From: Butyricicoccus sp. Marseille-Q5471
GTDB taxonomy: Bacteria; Bacillota; Clostridia; Oscillospirales; Butyricicoccaceae
Assembly: GCF_951230135.1 (NCBI RefSeq)
Contig: NZ_CATNVC010000001.1
Span: 326,746-390,745, forward strand
DNA: 64,000 nucleotides
Reading direction: 5' to 3'
The translations under genes were made by a program, and so were the position numbers. The notes beneath the pieces are model-generated. The model made no database searches. It was not told where the DNA came from and worked only from the letters and a program-made list of their open reading frames with translations. Below are positions 9,323-18,818 of this stretch, piece by piece. The first letter of the stretch is position 1. The number at the start of each line of letters is the position of its first letter.

Positions 9323-9826
9323 TTAAAGCTCTTCCACGGACTTGCCGCGAACGGCAGCAACCTGAGCTGCATCGCGCAGGGACTTCAGGCCTTCCATGGT
9401 TGCGGTAACAACGTTCTGCGGGTTATTCGAGCGCAGGCACTTGGTACGAATGTCCTTGATGCCGGCAGCTTCAACAACCGCACGAACCGCGCCGCCGGCG
9501 ATAACGCCGGTACCGGGAGCGGCAGGCTTCAGGAGCACGCGACCAGCGCCGAACGAGCCAATAACCTCGTGCGGAATCGTGGTGCCCTTGAGCGAGATCT
9601 TAACGAGGTTCTTCTTGGCGTCCTCGATGCCCTTGCGGATAGCGTCCGGAACTTCGGAAGCCTTACCCAGGCCGAAGCCAACGGTACCCTTGCCGTCGCC
9701 GACAACTACCAGAGCCGCAAACTTAAAGATACGGCCGCCCTTTACGGTCTTGGCGACACGGTTGAGAGCTACGATGTTTTCAGAAAACTCGTCCTCTCGC
9801 TTGTCGTTTCTATCAAACTTAGCCAT
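9323..9826 (-). CDS. rpsE: 30S ribosomal protein uS5
   Basis: uS5 takes part in decoding fidelity and mRNA helicase activity at the entry channel. The N-terminal dsRBD-like part has [17 protein letters not shown] and [20 protein letters not shown]; the C-terminal part has [20 protein letters not shown]. 167 aa, normal. Confidence 0.98.
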   Translation of the reverse strand: MAKFDRNDKREDEFSENIVALNRVAKTVKGGRIFKFAALVVVGDGKGTVGFGLGKASEVPDAIRKGIEDAKKNLVKISLKGTTIPHEVIGSFGAGRVLLKPAAPGTGVIAGGAVRAVVEAAGIKDIRTKCLRSNNPQNVVTATMEGLKSLRDAAQVAAVRGKSVEEL

Positions 9827-9844
9827 GTTTTACCTCCTCCCGAC

Positions 9845-10204
9845 TTAAAACTGCAGGCCGCCCTCGCGGGCGCCCTCTGCGAGTTCCTTCACGCGTCCGT
9901 GATACAGATAGCCGCCACGGTCAAATACGACATTCTCAATGCCCTTGGCCTTGCAGCGCTCAGCAACGAGCTGACCGACCTTCTTGGCCGCGTCCTTGTT
10001 GCCGCCGTACTCGGTGAAGTCCTTCTCGGCAGTCGAGGCGGAGACTAAGGTTACACCGGCGACATCGTCGATAACCTGTGCGTAGATGTTCTTTGCCGAA
10101 CGGTAAACGTCCAGACGGGGGCACTCAGCAGTGCCGGAGATCTTAGCGCGAACGCGCTTGTGGCGCTGCAGACGCGCCTTGTTGGAATCCTTCTTAGAAA
10201 TCAT
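9845..10204 (-). CDS. rplR: 50S ribosomal protein uL18
   Basis: 5S rRNA-binding protein of the central protuberance. 119 aa with the basic N-terminus ([20 protein letters not shown]), the [18 protein letters not shown] block and the C-terminal [20 protein letters not shown] signature. 18 bp from rpsE. Confidence 0.98.
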   Translation of the reverse strand: MISKKDSNKARLQRHKRVRAKISGTAECPRLDVYRSAKNIYAQVIDDVAGVTLVSASTAEKDFTEYGGNKDAAKKVGQLVAERCKAKGIENVVFDRGGYLYHGRVKELAEGAREGGLQF

Positions 10205-10224
10205 TTAAGCACACTCTCCTTTCC

Positions 10225-10770
10225 TTACTTCTTCTTAGAGCCGGTCTTGCCTTCCTTGCGGCGGACAAATTCGTTCACATAGCGAATACCCTTGCCCTTG
10301 TACGGCTCGGGCGGACGCTTCTCGCGAACTTCCGCTGCGAACTGGCCGACCTTCTGCTTGTCAGGACCGGAGATGATAATCTTGTTCGGACCCGGGACGT
10401 CGATTGTAATACCCTCGATTTCGCTCATCGTAACCTGATGCGAGAAGCCGAGGTTCATAACCAGATCCTTGCCCTGCTTTGCAACACGGTAGCCGACGCC
10501 TACAACGTCAAGCTCCTTCTTGTAGCCTTCGCTCACGCCGACAACCATATTGTTGATGAGGCTGCGCGTCAAGCCGTGCAGCGCACGGTTCTGCTTCTCA
10601 TCATTGGGACGGGTGACGTGGATTTCATTGTTCTCCACAGCAATCATCATGTTGGGGTGGATTTCCTGGGTCAGAGTTGCCTTTGCACCGGAAACGGTCA
10701 CAACATTGCCGTCAATCTTGACTTCAACGCCAGCCGGTACGGTAATCGGCATTCTACCAATTCTTGACAT
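10225..10770 (-). CDS. rplF: 50S ribosomal protein uL6
   Basis: 181 aa with two tandem homologous domains. It begins [17 protein letters not shown] and carries the C-terminal [19 protein letters not shown] signature. It lies near the sarcin-ricin loop in the ribosome. 15 bp after rpsH. Confidence 0.98.
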   Translation of the reverse strand: MSRIGRMPITVPAGVEVKIDGNVVTVSGAKATLTQEIHPNMMIAVENNEIHVTRPNDEKQNRALHGLTRSLINNMVVGVSEGYKKELDVVGVGYRVAKQGKDLVMNLGFSHQVTMSEIEGITIDVPGPNKIIISGPDKQKVGQFAAEVREKRPPEPYKGKGIRYVNEFVRRKEGKTGSKKK

Positions 10771-10785
10771 ATTTTATACCTCCCC

Positions 10786-11184
10786 TTACCAGACAAATGC
10801 GAGGACTTCGCCGCCGACGTTCAGCTCACGAGCCTTTTTGTCAGTCATGACGCCTCTGGAAGTGGAAACAATGGCAATACCAAGGCCACGGAGCACCTTC
10901 GGCAGCTCCTGTGTGCCGGCGTATACACGCAGGCCGGGCTTGGACACGCGCTTGAGGCCGGTGATCGCCTTCTGGCGGCCATCGACATACTTCAGCACGA
11001 TGCGGATGATGCCCTGCACGTTGCCTTCGACAACCTCAAAAGACTTGATATAGCCTTCGTCGAGCAGGATCTGGGCAATTGCCTTCTTCATTTTGGAAGC
11101 CGGTACGTCAACAGTTGCGTGACGAGCGGTTCCAGCGTTGCGGATACGAGTCAGCATATCCGCGATGGGATCGGTGATCTGCAT
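10786..11184 (-). CDS. rpsH: 30S ribosomal protein uS8
   Basis: Primary 16S rRNA binder; in E. coli it also represses the spc operon. 132 aa, with [14 protein letters not shown] at the N-terminus, [12 protein letters not shown] and the [15 protein letters not shown] signature. First gene after an unusually long gap (333 bp) with its own predicted promoter, so the downstream half of the super-operon may be transcribed separately. Confidence 0.98.
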   Translation of the reverse strand: MQITDPIADMLTRIRNAGTARHATVDVPASKMKKAIAQILLDEGYIKSFEVVEGNVQGIIRIVLKYVDGRQKAITGLKRVSKPGLRVYAGTQELPKVLRGLGIAIVSTSRGVMTDKKARELNVGGEVLAFVW

Positions 11185-11380
11185 ATTTTATGCTCTCCTT
11201 TTAAGAAGTTTGGGGGTAGTGCAGCAATCGGGGCGGGTTAGTCCTGCGATTGACCTGTTTGCCTCCCACTTTTCTTTACACTGCTCCGTGGCCCTTCCAC
11301 AGGCAGCGGCTGGAAAAATCTGTTTGGGAGCGAGCTCCCTTATAACAGCCGTTTAGCCCGCACAAGGCGGGCAACGACTA

Positions 11381-11410
11381 ATTATACCATGTTTAAGAGC
11401 GGCCTGACAA
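11381..11410 (-). promoter_or_regulatory. Internal promoter upstream of rpsH
   Basis: On the minus strand TTGTCA (11405-11410) and a perfect TATAAT (11381-11386) lie 18 bp apart. It would start a transcript covering rpsH through rplQ. Confidence 0.65.
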
Positions 11411-11472
11411 GCTACAAAGTGCATATTTCTTACCGAAAATCCACTTTTGTTCCCGTCAAAACGCTCTGAAAA

Positions 11473-11492
11473 GTAACGATTTAAAACGTTAC
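11473..11492 (-). terminator. Weak terminator-like hairpin after rpsN
   Basis: GTAACG/CGTTAC stem of 6 bp with an 8-nt loop, followed on the minus strand by CTTTTC. Weak; it could cause partial termination before the internal promoter. Confidence 0.3.
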
Positions 11493-11517
11493 CAAGCTAC
11501 TCGGGTAATTAGGGAAA

Positions 11518-11703
11518 TTACCAGGAAGCCTTGCGTACGCCCGGGATCTGGCCCTTGTAAGCCAGCTCACGGAAGCAGATACGGCAGATGCCGAAGTCGC
11601 GCAGGTATGCGTGCGGACGGCCGCAAATCTTGCAGCGGTTGTAAGCACGCGTCGAGAACTTCGGAGACTTCTGCTGCTTGAGTACCATTGCCTTCTTAGC
11701 CAT
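11518..11703 (-). CDS. rpsZ: 30S ribosomal protein uS14, zinc type
   Basis: 61-aa short uS14 with Cys24, Cys27, Cys40 and Cys43 (CKIC and CRIC) forming the zinc site, plus the C-terminal [12 protein letters not shown]. This is the C+ form of Gram-positives (rpsZ/rpsN1). 15 bp after rplE. Confidence 0.97.
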   Translation of the reverse strand: MAKKAMVLKQQKSPKFSTRAYNRCKICGRPHAYLRDFGICRICFRELAYKGQIPGVRKASW

Positions 11704-11718
11704 TTAGAATTCTCCTCC

Positions 11719-12264
11719 TTACTTCTCGAACGGAGCGCCCATCAGAGAGAGCAGCTCCTTCGCTTCTTCGTCAGTGTTTGCAGTGGTGCAGATAACGATA
11801 TCCATACCGCGAATCTTATCGATCTGATCGTAAGCAATCTCGGGGAAAATCAGCTGCTCCTTGAGGCCCAGGGCGAAGTTGCCGCGGCCGTCAAATGCAT
11901 TGCCGTTGATGCCGCGGAAGTCGCGGACGCGGGGCAGTGCAACGTTGAACAGGCGATCCAGGAACTCCCACATACGGTCATGGCGCAGGGTAACCTTAAC
12001 ACCAACCGGCATGCCTTCACGAAGCTTAAAGTTCGCAACGGACTTGCGCGCAGTAGTGATAATCGGCTTCTGGCCGGTGATTGCAGTGATGTCGCGGACG
12101 ACAGACTCAACTACCTTGGCATTGCCGTTGGCTTCCTTGCCGCAACCGACGTTTACAACGATCTTGTCGATCGTCGGAATCTGCATCGTGCTCTTGTACT
12201 CAAACTTCTTCATCAGAGCAGGAGCAACTTCAGCAGTGTACTTTGCCTTCATATTCGGGGTCAT
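11719..12264 (-). CDS. rplE: 50S ribosomal protein uL5
   Basis: 5S rRNA-binding protein of the central protuberance, in contact with P-site tRNA. 181 aa with the [37 protein letters not shown] and [19 protein letters not shown] blocks. 19 bp from rplX. Confidence 0.98.
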   Translation of the reverse strand: MTPNMKAKYTAEVAPALMKKFEYKSTMQIPTIDKIVVNVGCGKEANGNAKVVESVVRDITAITGQKPIITTARKSVANFKLREGMPVGVKVTLRHDRMWEFLDRLFNVALPRVRDFRGINGNAFDGRGNFALGLKEQLIFPEIAYDQIDKIRGMDIVICTTANTDEEAKELLSLMGAPFEK

Positions 12265-12283
12265 TTATTGCATCCTCCTCTTC

Positions 12284-12601
12284 TTAAAGTGTCTCGCCGC
12301 AATGCTTGCAGACAACAACCTTGGAGCCGTTGTCAAGCAGCTTGGCAGCGTAGCGGGTGGGCTTGTCGCACTTGGGGCAAACCTTCATCACCTTGCAGGA
12401 GCGCAGTGCGCCCTCGCGGGTGATGATGCCGCCGGTCTCACCCTGACGGCGGGGCTTGGTGTGGCACTTAATCATGTTAACGCCTTCGATCACAACCATG
12501 CCCTTCTTGGGGTTAACGGACAGAACCTTGCCGCGCTTGCCCTTTTCCTTACCGGAAAGAACGACTGCGGTGTCGCCCGTCTTTACATGCAAATTATTCA
12601 T
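12284..12601 (-). CDS. rplX: 50S ribosomal protein uL24
   Basis: Assembly initiator protein of the large subunit with an N-terminal KOW motif ([20 protein letters not shown]). The C-terminus has two Cys-x2-Cys pairs (CPKC and CKHC) that suggest a zinc ribbon, found in many Gram-positive forms. 105 aa. Confidence 0.98.
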   Translation of the reverse strand: MNNLHVKTGDTAVVLSGKEKGKRGKVLSVNPKKGMVVIEGVNMIKCHTKPRRQGETGGIITREGALRSCKVMKVCPKCDKPTRYAAKLLDNGSKVVVCKHCGETL

Positions 12602-12616
12602 TGTATGGCGACCTCC

Positions 12617-12985
12617 TTACAGTACTTCGGGAGCCAGCGACAGGATCTTCATGAAATCCTTATCGCGCAGCTCGCGCGCCACGGGCCCAAAAATACGGGT
12701 ACCCTTGGGGTTCTTATCTTCCTTGATGATAACTGCAGCGTTCTCGTCGAAGCGGATGTAGCTACCATCCGCACGGCGCAGACCCTTGACGGTGCGGACG
12801 ATGACAGCCTTAACTACGTCGCCCTTCTTAACACCGCCGCCCGGGGTGCACTTACGCACCGAGCAGACGATGATGTCGCCGATGTTGCCGTACTTGCGGG
12901 TGGAGCCGCCGAGAACACGAATACATTTCAGTTCCTTCGCGCCGCTGTTGTCAGCCGCACGCAGAAAAGTTTCCTGCTGAACCAT
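12617..12985 (-). CDS. rplN: 50S ribosomal protein uL14
   Basis: 122 aa, the expected length. It begins with [20 protein letters not shown], with [18 protein letters not shown] following, and ends with [16 protein letters not shown]. uL14 forms intersubunit bridge B8 and is the binding site of the silencing factor RsfS. Confidence 0.98.
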   Translation of the reverse strand: MVQQETFLRAADNSGAKELKCIRVLGGSTRKYGNIGDIIVCSVRKCTPGGGVKKGDVVKAVIVRTVKGLRRADGSYIRFDENAAVIIKEDKNPKGTRIFGPVARELRDKDFMKILSLAPEVL

Positions 12986-12997
12986 GTGCTCTCCTCC

Positions 12998-13255
12998 TTA
13001 CTTCGCCTTCTCGATGACTTCAACCAGACGCCAGCGCTTATCCTTGGACAGCGGACGGGTTTCCATCACCTTTACCTTATCACCGATCTTGCACTCGTTA
13101 TTTTCGTCGTGCGCCTTCAGCTTATAGGTACGCTTGATAACCTTCTTATACAGAGGATGCTGTACGCTATCCTCAATCGCGACGACAATGGTCTTGTCCA
13201 TCTTGTCGGAGACAACCTTGCCTACGCGAGTCTTGCGCAATGCTCTTTCGCTCAA
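12998..13255 (-). CDS. rpsQ: 30S ribosomal protein uS17
   Basis: 85-aa OB-fold protein that binds helix 11 of 16S rRNA. Visible elements are [20 protein letters not shown], the [19 protein letters not shown] block and [19 protein letters not shown]. 15 bp from rpmC. Confidence 0.98.
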   Translation of the reverse strand: MSERALRKTRVGKVVSDKMDKTIVVAIEDSVQHPLYKKVIKRTYKLKAHDENNECKIGDKVKVMETRPLSKDKRWRLVEVIEKAK

Positions 13256-13270
13256 CTTCGCTTACCTCCC

Positions 13271-13474
13271 TTATGCCTTAGCCGCGAGCTGCTTCTCGCG
13301 GAGAACGGTGTTGACACGCGCGATATCGCGCTTGACTTCAGTGATCTTGTTCGTATTGTCAAGCTGATTGGTGGCGTGCTGGAGACGAAGATTGAACAGG
13401 TCCTTCTTCAGATCGCCAAGCTTTACGAGAAGCTCTTCAGCAGACAGTTCTCTGATCTCAGTTGCCTTCATCAT
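13271..13474 (-). CDS. rpmC: 50S ribosomal protein uL29
   Basis: 67-aa two-helix protein at the tunnel exit. It starts [20 protein letters not shown] and has the [15 protein letters not shown] signature. Its start overlaps the rplP stop by 4 bp (ATGA), implying translational coupling. Confidence 0.97.
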   Translation of the reverse strand: MMKATEIRELSAEELLVKLGDLKKDLFNLRLQHATNQLDNTNKITEVKRDIARVNTVLREKQLAAKA

Positions 13475-13893
13475 TCTTCACCGCCATTCTTACGCATAAC
13501 GAACTTGGTTTTGCAGGGCAGCTTGTGGCTGGCCAGACGCATCGCCTCACGAGCGGTTTCTTCGGAAACGCCGGCGATTTCAAACAGGACACGGCCGGGC
13601 TTGACGACCGCAACCCAATACTCGGGCGAGCCCTTACCGGAACCCATTCGGGTTTCAGCAGGCTTCTCGGTGACCGGCTTATCGGGGAAAATCTTGATCC
13701 ATACCTGACCGCCACGCTTGGTGTAACGGGTCATAGCGATACGGGCAGCCTCGATCTGGTTCGAGGTAATCCAGCAGGGCTCAGTAGCCTGCAGGCCGAA
13801 TTCGCCGTTGGATACGAAGTTGCCGCGCAGGGCCTTGCCCTTGAGGCGGCCACGATGCACGCGACGATATTTAACTCTCTTAGGGAGCAGCAT
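13471..13893 (-). CDS. rplP: 50S ribosomal protein uL16
   Basis: Located near the A site and needed for peptidyl-transferase centre assembly. 140 aa with [20 protein letters not shown] at the start, [13 protein letters not shown]-type helix residues and [20 protein letters not shown]. One-base overlap with rpsC upstream and a 4-bp overlap with rpmC downstream. Confidence 0.98.
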   Translation of the reverse strand: MLLPKRVKYRRVHRGRLKGKALRGNFVSNGEFGLQATEPCWITSNQIEAARIAMTRYTKRGGQVWIKIFPDKPVTEKPAETRMGSGKGSPEYWVAVVKPGRVLFEIAGVSEETAREAMRLASHKLPCKTKFVMRKNGGEE

Positions 13894-14687
13894 TAGCGGT
13901 TGCCTCCTTCCTGACGGGGCGCACGACGATCGCCGTTACCACGGTTGTTGAAACCGCCTTCACGACGGCCGCCACGACGGTCATCACGGCCGCCACGGCG
14001 CTCGCGGCGCTCAAATGCGGGCTTGGGAGCCTCAATGCTGCGTCCCAGACGGGGACCGCCGGTGAGAACCTCGCCCTTGTAGATCCATACCTTAACGCCG
14101 ATTTTACCATAGGTGGTGTTAGCTTCGGCAAAGCCATAGTCGATGTCCGCACGCAGGGTCTGCAGCGGAATCGTGCCTTCGTGGTAGTGCTCGGTGCGGG
14201 CGATTTCCGCGCCGCCCAGACGGCCGGAGCAGCAGGTCTTGATGCCCTTGGCGCCCATGCGCATTGCACGGCCCATAGACTGCTTCATGGCACGACGGAA
14301 GCCGATGCGCTTCTCGAGCTGGGAAGCAATGTTCTCAGCAACCAGAGTCGCGTTGGTGTCCGGGTTCTTGATCTCGATAATCGAGCACTTAACCTTCTTG
14401 CCGTACTTCTTCGTCAGCTCAGCTTCGAGCTTCTGAATGTCCTCGCCGCCGCGGCCGACAACCATGCCGGGACGTGCGCACTGGATCATGATCTTGATCT
14501 CGTCGTTCTTACGCTCGATCTCGATCGCCGGAACACCGGCATCGTACAGCTTCTTCTTCAGTTCCTTACGGATATTGTAGTCTTCCACGAGGAGGTCGCC
14601 GAACTGTGCGTCCTTAGCGAACCAACGGGAATCCCAATTCTTGATTACACCGACACGAAGACCGTTCGGATTAACTTTCTGGCCCAT
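13893..14687 (-). CDS. rpsC: 30S ribosomal protein uS3 with RGG-like tail
   Basis: mRNA entry-channel protein with an N-terminal KH domain ([20 protein letters not shown]) and a C-terminal domain ([20 protein letters not shown]). At 264 aa it is longer than most Firmicutes uS3 because of a tail from about residue 225 rich in Arg, Gly and Asp ([19 protein letters not shown]). The core is conventional; the tail is probably disordered and RNA-binding, which is inference. Confidence 0.97.
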   Translation of the reverse strand: MGQKVNPNGLRVGVIKNWDSRWFAKDAQFGDLLVEDYNIRKELKKKLYDAGVPAIEIERKNDEIKIMIQCARPGMVVGRGGEDIQKLEAELTKKYGKKVKCSIIEIKNPDTNATLVAENIASQLEKRIGFRRAMKQSMGRAMRMGAKGIKTCCSGRLGGAEIARTEHYHEGTIPLQTLRADIDYGFAEANTTYGKIGVKVWIYKGEVLTGGPRLGRSIEAPKPAFERRERRGGRDDRRGGRREGGFNNRGNGDRRAPRQEGGNR

Positions 14688-14700
14688 TGATTAACCTCCC

Positions 14701-15036
14701 TTATTCTTTCTCGCCAAGAACCAGCGTAATATGCGAGGTTCTCTTGAGGATTCTGAACGCACGACCCTGTGCACGCGGCATAACGCGCTTCATAACAGGT
14801 CCGGGTCCAACGTGCACCATCTTGACGTACAGCTTATCGGTGTTCATGCCGTGATTGTTCTCAGCATTTGCAACCGCACTCTTGAGGAGCTTTTCCATTA
14901 CCTCAGAGGTAGCCTTGGGGGTGTTCATGATGATGGCCATCGCAGTGCCCGCATCCTTGCCGCGGATCAGGTCGCAAATCAGCTTGACCTTACGCGGCGT
15001 CATGCGAACGTTTCTTACAATCGCTTTTGCTTCCAT
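14701..15036 (-). CDS. rplV: 50S ribosomal protein uL22
   Basis: Its beta-hairpin lines the exit tunnel. 111 aa with [20 protein letters not shown] at the N-terminus, [18 protein letters not shown] and [20 protein letters not shown]. 15 bp from rpsS. Confidence 0.98.
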   Translation of the reverse strand: MEAKAIVRNVRMTPRKVKLICDLIRGKDAGTAMAIIMNTPKATSEVMEKLLKSAVANAENNHGMNTDKLYVKMVHVGPGPVMKRVMPRAQGRAFRILKRTSHITLVLGEKE

Positions 15037-15051
15037 TTTTTCATTTCCTCC

Positions 15052-15333
15052 TTACTTACCGTTATTGGAGGTTCTGCTGCCCGCGTGACCACGATAGGTA
15101 CGGGTGGGAGCAAACTCGCCCAGCTTGTGACCAACCATGTCCTCGGTCACGTATACCGGAACATGCTTGCGGCCGTCGTGCACCGCGAAGGTGTGACCGA
15201 CGAAATCAGGGAAAATCGTGGAAGCGCGGGACCAGGTCTTAACAACCTTCTTCTCGCCCGCTTCGTTCATAGCAACGACTCTTTTGATAAGCTCAGGAGC
15301 CACAAAAGGGCCCTTCTTTATGCTTCTGCCCAT
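15052..15333 (-). CDS. rpsS: 30S ribosomal protein uS19
   Basis: 30S head protein paired with uS13. 93 aa, starting [19 protein letters not shown], with [19 protein letters not shown] at the C-terminus. 18 bp from rplB. Confidence 0.98.
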   Translation of the reverse strand: MGRSIKKGPFVAPELIKRVVAMNEAGEKKVVKTWSRASTIFPDFVGHTFAVHDGRKHVPVYVTEDMVGHKLGEFAPTRTYRGHAGSRTSNNGK

Positions 15334-15351
15334 ATTACGTTAACTCCTTTC

Positions 15352-16185
15352 TTACTTGCCGTTACGACGACGGACAATCTGCTTATCCGTACGATGATTC
15401 TTCTTACGGGTCTTGTAACCCATAGCCGGCTTGCCCCAGGGGGTAACAGGCGAGGGACGACCGATCGGGCTCTTGCCCTCACCACCGCCGTGCGGGTGAT
15501 CGCACGGGTTCATGACAGAACCGCGGACGGTCGGGCGGATGCCCATGTGACGGGTACGGCCAGCCTTACCCAGCTGAACATTGGAGTGGTCGGAGTTACC
15601 GACAACACCGATGGTCGCCTTGCACTCAAGGCGGATAAAGCGAACTTCGCCGGAGGGCAGGCGAACCTGCGCCTTGCCGTTTTCCTTCGCCATCAGCTGA
15701 GCTGCAACGCCAGCCGAACGAACCAGCTGAGCGCCCTTACCGGGGTACAGCTCGATGTTATGGATCATGGTACCGACCGGGATGAACTCTACCGGCAGGC
15801 AGTTGCCGGGCTTGATGTCAGCTTCCTTAGAGGAAACGACCTTATCGCCGATGTTCAGGCCTTCCGGAGCCAGGATATAGGCCTTAACGCCGTCCTCGTA
15901 CTGAACGAGAGCGATGTTGGCCGAACGGTTCGGATCATATTCAAGCGTCAGCACGGTAGCCGGCATGTCCAGCTTCTGACGCTTGAAGTCAATGATACGG
16001 TACTTCTGCTTGTTGCCGCCGCCGTGGTGGCGAACGGTGATGCGGCCATAGCTGTTACGGCCGGCATTCTTTTTCACCTTCTCGAGAAGGCTCTTCTCGG
16101 GCTTCACCTTGGACAGTCCCTTATAGGACAGAACGCTCATGTTTCTGCGCGAGGGTGTCGTCGGGTTGAAAGTCTTAATAGCCAT
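15352..16185 (-). CDS. rplB: 50S ribosomal protein uL2
   Basis: Required for subunit association and peptidyl transfer. The conserved [19 protein letters not shown] loop and the [15 protein letters not shown]-terminal block are present. The ATG at 16185 ([15 protein letters not shown]) is preferred to a TTG four codons upstream because an AAGGAG site abuts the TTG directly and the family starts with MAIK. 277 aa. Confidence 0.98.
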   Translation of the reverse strand: MAIKTFNPTTPSRRNMSVLSYKGLSKVKPEKSLLEKVKKNAGRNSYGRITVRHHGGGNKQKYRIIDFKRQKLDMPATVLTLEYDPNRSANIALVQYEDGVKAYILAPEGLNIGDKVVSSKEADIKPGNCLPVEFIPVGTMIHNIELYPGKGAQLVRSAGVAAQLMAKENGKAQVRLPSGEVRFIRLECKATIGVVGNSDHSNVQLGKAGRTRHMGIRPTVRGSVMNPCDHPHGGGEGKSPIGRPSPVTPWGKPAMGYKTRKKNHRTDKQIVRRRNGK

Positions 16186-16283
16186 TGAAAGTTTCAACTC
16201 CTTGTAATCTGTTCATTATCGGGGTGTCTTCCCCATAAATGCCCCGCTTATGATAGGCGGAAGCGGTTGATCAGCCCTCGGGC

Positions 16284-16577
16284 TTAGATCATGTTTTCGA
16301 AGAGCTCGATCTTCTTGGAGTCGGCGGTCAGGGTAACGACAGCCTTCTTCACATCCGGGCGCTTGCCAACGTGAACGCCCATGCGCTTCCACTTGCCGGG
16401 AAGCTTAATGGTGTTTACCTTGGAAACCTTAACGCCGAAGATCTCTTCGACAGCCTTCTTGATTTCAATCTTGTTGGCGTCGCGTGCTACTTCGAACGTG
16501 TACTTGTTGTCCTGGATGCCTTCCATAGAACGCTCGGTGATAACCGGCTTCTTGATAATGTCGTAAACGAACTTCAT
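16284..16577 (-). CDS. rplW: 50S ribosomal protein uL23
   Basis: Tunnel-exit protein and docking site for trigger factor and SRP. 97 aa with [40 protein letters not shown] and the [20 protein letters not shown] block. One-base overlap with rplD upstream. Confidence 0.98.
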   Translation of the reverse strand: MKFVYDIIKKPVITERSMEGIQDNKYTFEVARDANKIEIKKAVEEIFGVKVSKVNTIKLPGKWKRMGVHVGKRPDVKKAVVTLTADSKKIELFENMI

Positions 16578-17200
16578 TATGCGTACACCTCCTGGAGCTT
16601 TTCAACAGCCGCCTTGTCAATGATGAACTTGTCGGCGTTGAGGATATCGTATACGTTCAGGGTGCTCGCGATGGTCGTGCGCACGCCGGGGATGTTGGCG
16701 GCAGACTTAACGACGTTTACGCGAACTTCAGGGGTGACGACCAGGCTCTTGCGGGTTGCCTCGATATCAGCGAGGAACTTTGCAAAGGTCTTGGTCTTGA
16801 TTTCGCCCATGTCCAGACCGTCCACTACGATGATTTCGTTTGCAGCAGCCTTTGCAGACAGTGCAGACATCATCGCCAGGCGACGGGTCTTCTTGTTGAG
16901 CGTGTAACGGTAGGAGCGCGGCTTGGGGCCGAGCGCGATACCGCCGTGGGTCCACTGCGGAGAGCGGATGGAGCCCTGACGAGCACGGCCGGTGCCCTTC
17001 TGGCGCCACGGCTTGATGCCGCCGCCGCGAACCTCAGCACGGGTCAGGGTAGACTGCGTGCCCTGGCGACGGTTGGCCAGAATGTTCTTAACCACCGCGT
17101 GCATAACAGAAACGTTGGGCTCGATGCCGAAAACGGCAGCGTTGAGCTCCATTTCGCCGGTCTGCTGACCAGCCATGTTGTAAACCTTAACTGTAGGCAT
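16577..17200 (-). CDS. rplD: 50S ribosomal protein uL4
   Basis: Tunnel-lining protein; in E. coli it also represses the S10 operon by binding its leader. 207 aa with the [20 protein letters not shown] and [18 protein letters not shown] loop that reaches the tunnel. Its possible partner is the long S10 leader at 18357-18714. Confidence 0.98.
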   Translation of the reverse strand: MPTVKVYNMAGQQTGEMELNAAVFGIEPNVSVMHAVVKNILANRRQGTQSTLTRAEVRGGGIKPWRQKGTGRARQGSIRSPQWTHGGIALGPKPRSYRYTLNKKTRRLAMMSALSAKAAANEIIVVDGLDMGEIKTKTFAKFLADIEATRKSLVVTPEVRVNVVKSAANIPGVRTTIASTLNVYDILNADKFIIDKAAVEKLQEVYA

Positions 17201-17218
17201 TGATTACTCCTCCTCCCC

Positions 17219-17917
17219 TTACTTTCTAGCCGAAGCCTTCTGCGGGTTCTTGCTGACGCCAGCCTCGCCCTTGACCAGCTTGTTGTTCTTAACGGTGTTC
17301 TTCAGCACAACGATGCCGCCCTTGGGGCCGGGAACCGCGCCGCAAACAGCGATCAGGTTCAGTTCAGCGTCAACCTTGACAACGTCCAGGTTCTGTACGG
17401 TAACCTGCTCGTTGCCCATGTGACCGGGCATCATTTTGCCCTTCATGATCTTAGACGGGTCAGAGCACGCGCCCATGGAACCCTGATGACGGTGCATCGG
17501 GCCGGCGCCGTGGCTCATGGGGCCGCGGTGAGCGTTGAAGCGCTTGATAACGCCTGCATAGCCCTTACCCTTGGAAGTACCGGTTACGTCTACGAAGTCG
17601 CCTTCAACGAACATATCGGCAGTGATGACGTCGCCCATCTGGAAACCGGAGCAGTCTTCAAAGCGGAATTCCTTGAGGTACTTCTTCAGAGCCTCGCCAG
17701 CCTTCTTCAGGTGGCCCAGCTCAGGCTTGGTCAGCTTGCGCTCCTTGATGTCGGCAAAACCGAACTGGACAGCGTTGTAGCCTTCCTTTTCCTCGGTCTT
17801 GATCTGAGTGACGACACAGGGGCCGGCCTCGATGACGGTGCAGGGGATGACCTTACCGTCGGCGTTGAAGATCTGGGTCATACCGACCTTCTTGCCGATG
17901 ATTGCTTTGTTCAGCAT
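17219..17917 (-). CDS. rplC: 50S ribosomal protein uL3
   Basis: One of the earliest assembling large-subunit proteins. Shows [20 protein letters not shown] at the N-terminus, [20 protein letters not shown] in the extension and [19 protein letters not shown]. At 232 aa it is slightly longer than average, with a lysine-rich C-terminus. The gap to rpsJ is 127 bp and holds no gene. Confidence 0.98.
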   Translation of the reverse strand: MLNKAIIGKKVGMTQIFNADGKVIPCTVIEAGPCVVTQIKTEEKEGYNAVQFGFADIKERKLTKPELGHLKKAGEALKKYLKEFRFEDCSGFQMGDVITADMFVEGDFVDVTGTSKGKGYAGVIKRFNAHRGPMSHGAGPMHRHQGSMGACSDPSKIMKGKMMPGHMGNEQVTVQNLDVVKVDAELNLIAVCGAVPGPKGGIVVLKNTVKNNKLVKGEAGVSKNPQKASARK

Positions 17918-18044
17918 TGTGTTTTTCCTCCTTAAAGGTTATTGGTTGACGGCGTTTAGCCGGCAACTTGACCTCGCCGCGCTGTATGCGGCAGGGCTTT
18001 CAAATCACCGGTGGGTTAATCCAAGCGATTTGTTGACAAAAATT

Positions 18045-18356
18045 TTAGAGCTTGACTTCAAATTCAACGCCAGCCGGCAGATCCAGCGTGGTCAGAGCCT
18101 CGATGGTAGCCTGGTTGGGGTTGATAATGTCGATCAGGCGCTTGTGGGTGCGGCGCTCGAACTGCTCGCGGGCGTCCTTGTACTTGTGGACAGCGCGCAG
18201 GATGGTGATGATCTCGCGCTCGGTCGGCAGCGGGATCGGGCCGGACACCTTAGCGCCGTTGCGCTTTGCGGTTTCGATGATCTTCTCAGCGGACTGGTCG
18301 ATCAGCTCGTGGTCGTAAGCCTTCAGACGAATTCTGATTTTCTGTGCATTTGCCAT
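18045..18356 (-). CDS. rpsJ: 30S ribosomal protein uS10
   Basis: 30S head protein, also the NusB partner (NusE) in antitermination. 103 aa starting [20 protein letters not shown] at 18356, after a strong GAGGAGG site; the frame stays open upstream into the leader, but family length and the binding site fix this start. It is the first gene of the super-operon; no tuf or fus precedes it. Confidence 0.98.
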   Translation of the reverse strand: MANAQKIRIRLKAYDHELIDQSAEKIIETAKRNGAKVSGPIPLPTEREIITILRAVHKYKDAREQFERRTHKRLIDIINPNQATIEALTTLDLPAGVEFEVKL

Positions 18357-18714
18357 TTTGGTTTTCCTCCTCGTATGTTCGCCATACATTAAATAATGTG
18401 GTGACTCGTTACGGAGAGAAACTGCAACCCCGCCGTGTGTATCACGTTCGGGCATGAAAATAACCGGGCACACTGGTAGTGTAACGATCCGGTCACAAGA
18501 AAACGTAAGTGGTTCAAGCCATCGGCTGATCGGCAAAAAGCTGCCGAAAGTCCCGAATTTACGCAGGAACATTGCGTTTGTGCCTCCGAGCTTGCGCTCC
18601 TTGGCTGATAGCAGTTGTCTCAACCGCCCGATTGTCGGACCTACTCCGCCGAAGTTACCTGTCTCAGACAGCAATCTCCGGCATCATCGCGTTTTGCCCC
18701 GCTTTCGCAGGTGC
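18357..18714 (-). promoter_or_regulatory. Long S10 operon mRNA leader
   Basis: About 358 nt between the predicted transcription start and rpsJ. It contains a CTGTC/GACAG hairpin near its 5' end and a GGCAGC/GCCG-type stem in the middle. No gene is expected; the frame of rpsJ happens to stay open through most of it. Autogenous control by a ribosomal protein (uL4 in other bacteria) is an inference. Confidence 0.5.
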
Positions 18715-18720
18715 TTATTT

Positions 18721-18749
18721 AGATTACTACATTGTTTTTACAAAGTCAA
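18721..18749 (-). promoter_or_regulatory. S10 operon promoter
   Basis: On the minus strand TTGACT (18744-18749) and TAATCT (18721-18726) are 17 bp apart in an AT-rich stretch. It directs transcription toward rpsJ. Confidence 0.75.
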
Positions 18750-18781
18750 GCGATTTCTCAATTTTTCTTCATTTTTTCATA

Positions 18782-18817
18782 AAATGCGCCGTCTACCCTG
18801 CGGCAGACGGCGCATTT
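18782..18817 (-). terminator. Terminator of the sigma/anti-sigma operon
   Basis: A 13-bp perfect stem (18782-18794 with 18805-18817) just after the anti-sigma stop codon, followed on the minus strand by TTTTATG. A-runs flank both sides, so it may work in both directions. Confidence 0.8.
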
Positions 18818-18818
18818 G

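Larger units (their letters stand above)
11185..11517 (-). promoter_or_regulatory. Long rpsN-rpsH spacer with leader
   Basis: 333 bp without a plausible gene inside an otherwise packed operon. On the minus strand it holds, in order, a weak terminator-like hairpin (11473-11492), a promoter (11381-11410), a GCCCGC/GCGGGC hairpin (11356-11372) and about 190 nt of leader before rpsH. A regulatory leader for the downstream genes is inferred. Confidence 0.5.

Noticed and set aside
18357-18674. In-frame extension of rpsJ by 106 codons upstream
   Set aside because: uS10 has a fixed length and a strong ribosome binding site at 18366-18372; the extension has no recognisable domain and overlaps the leader.
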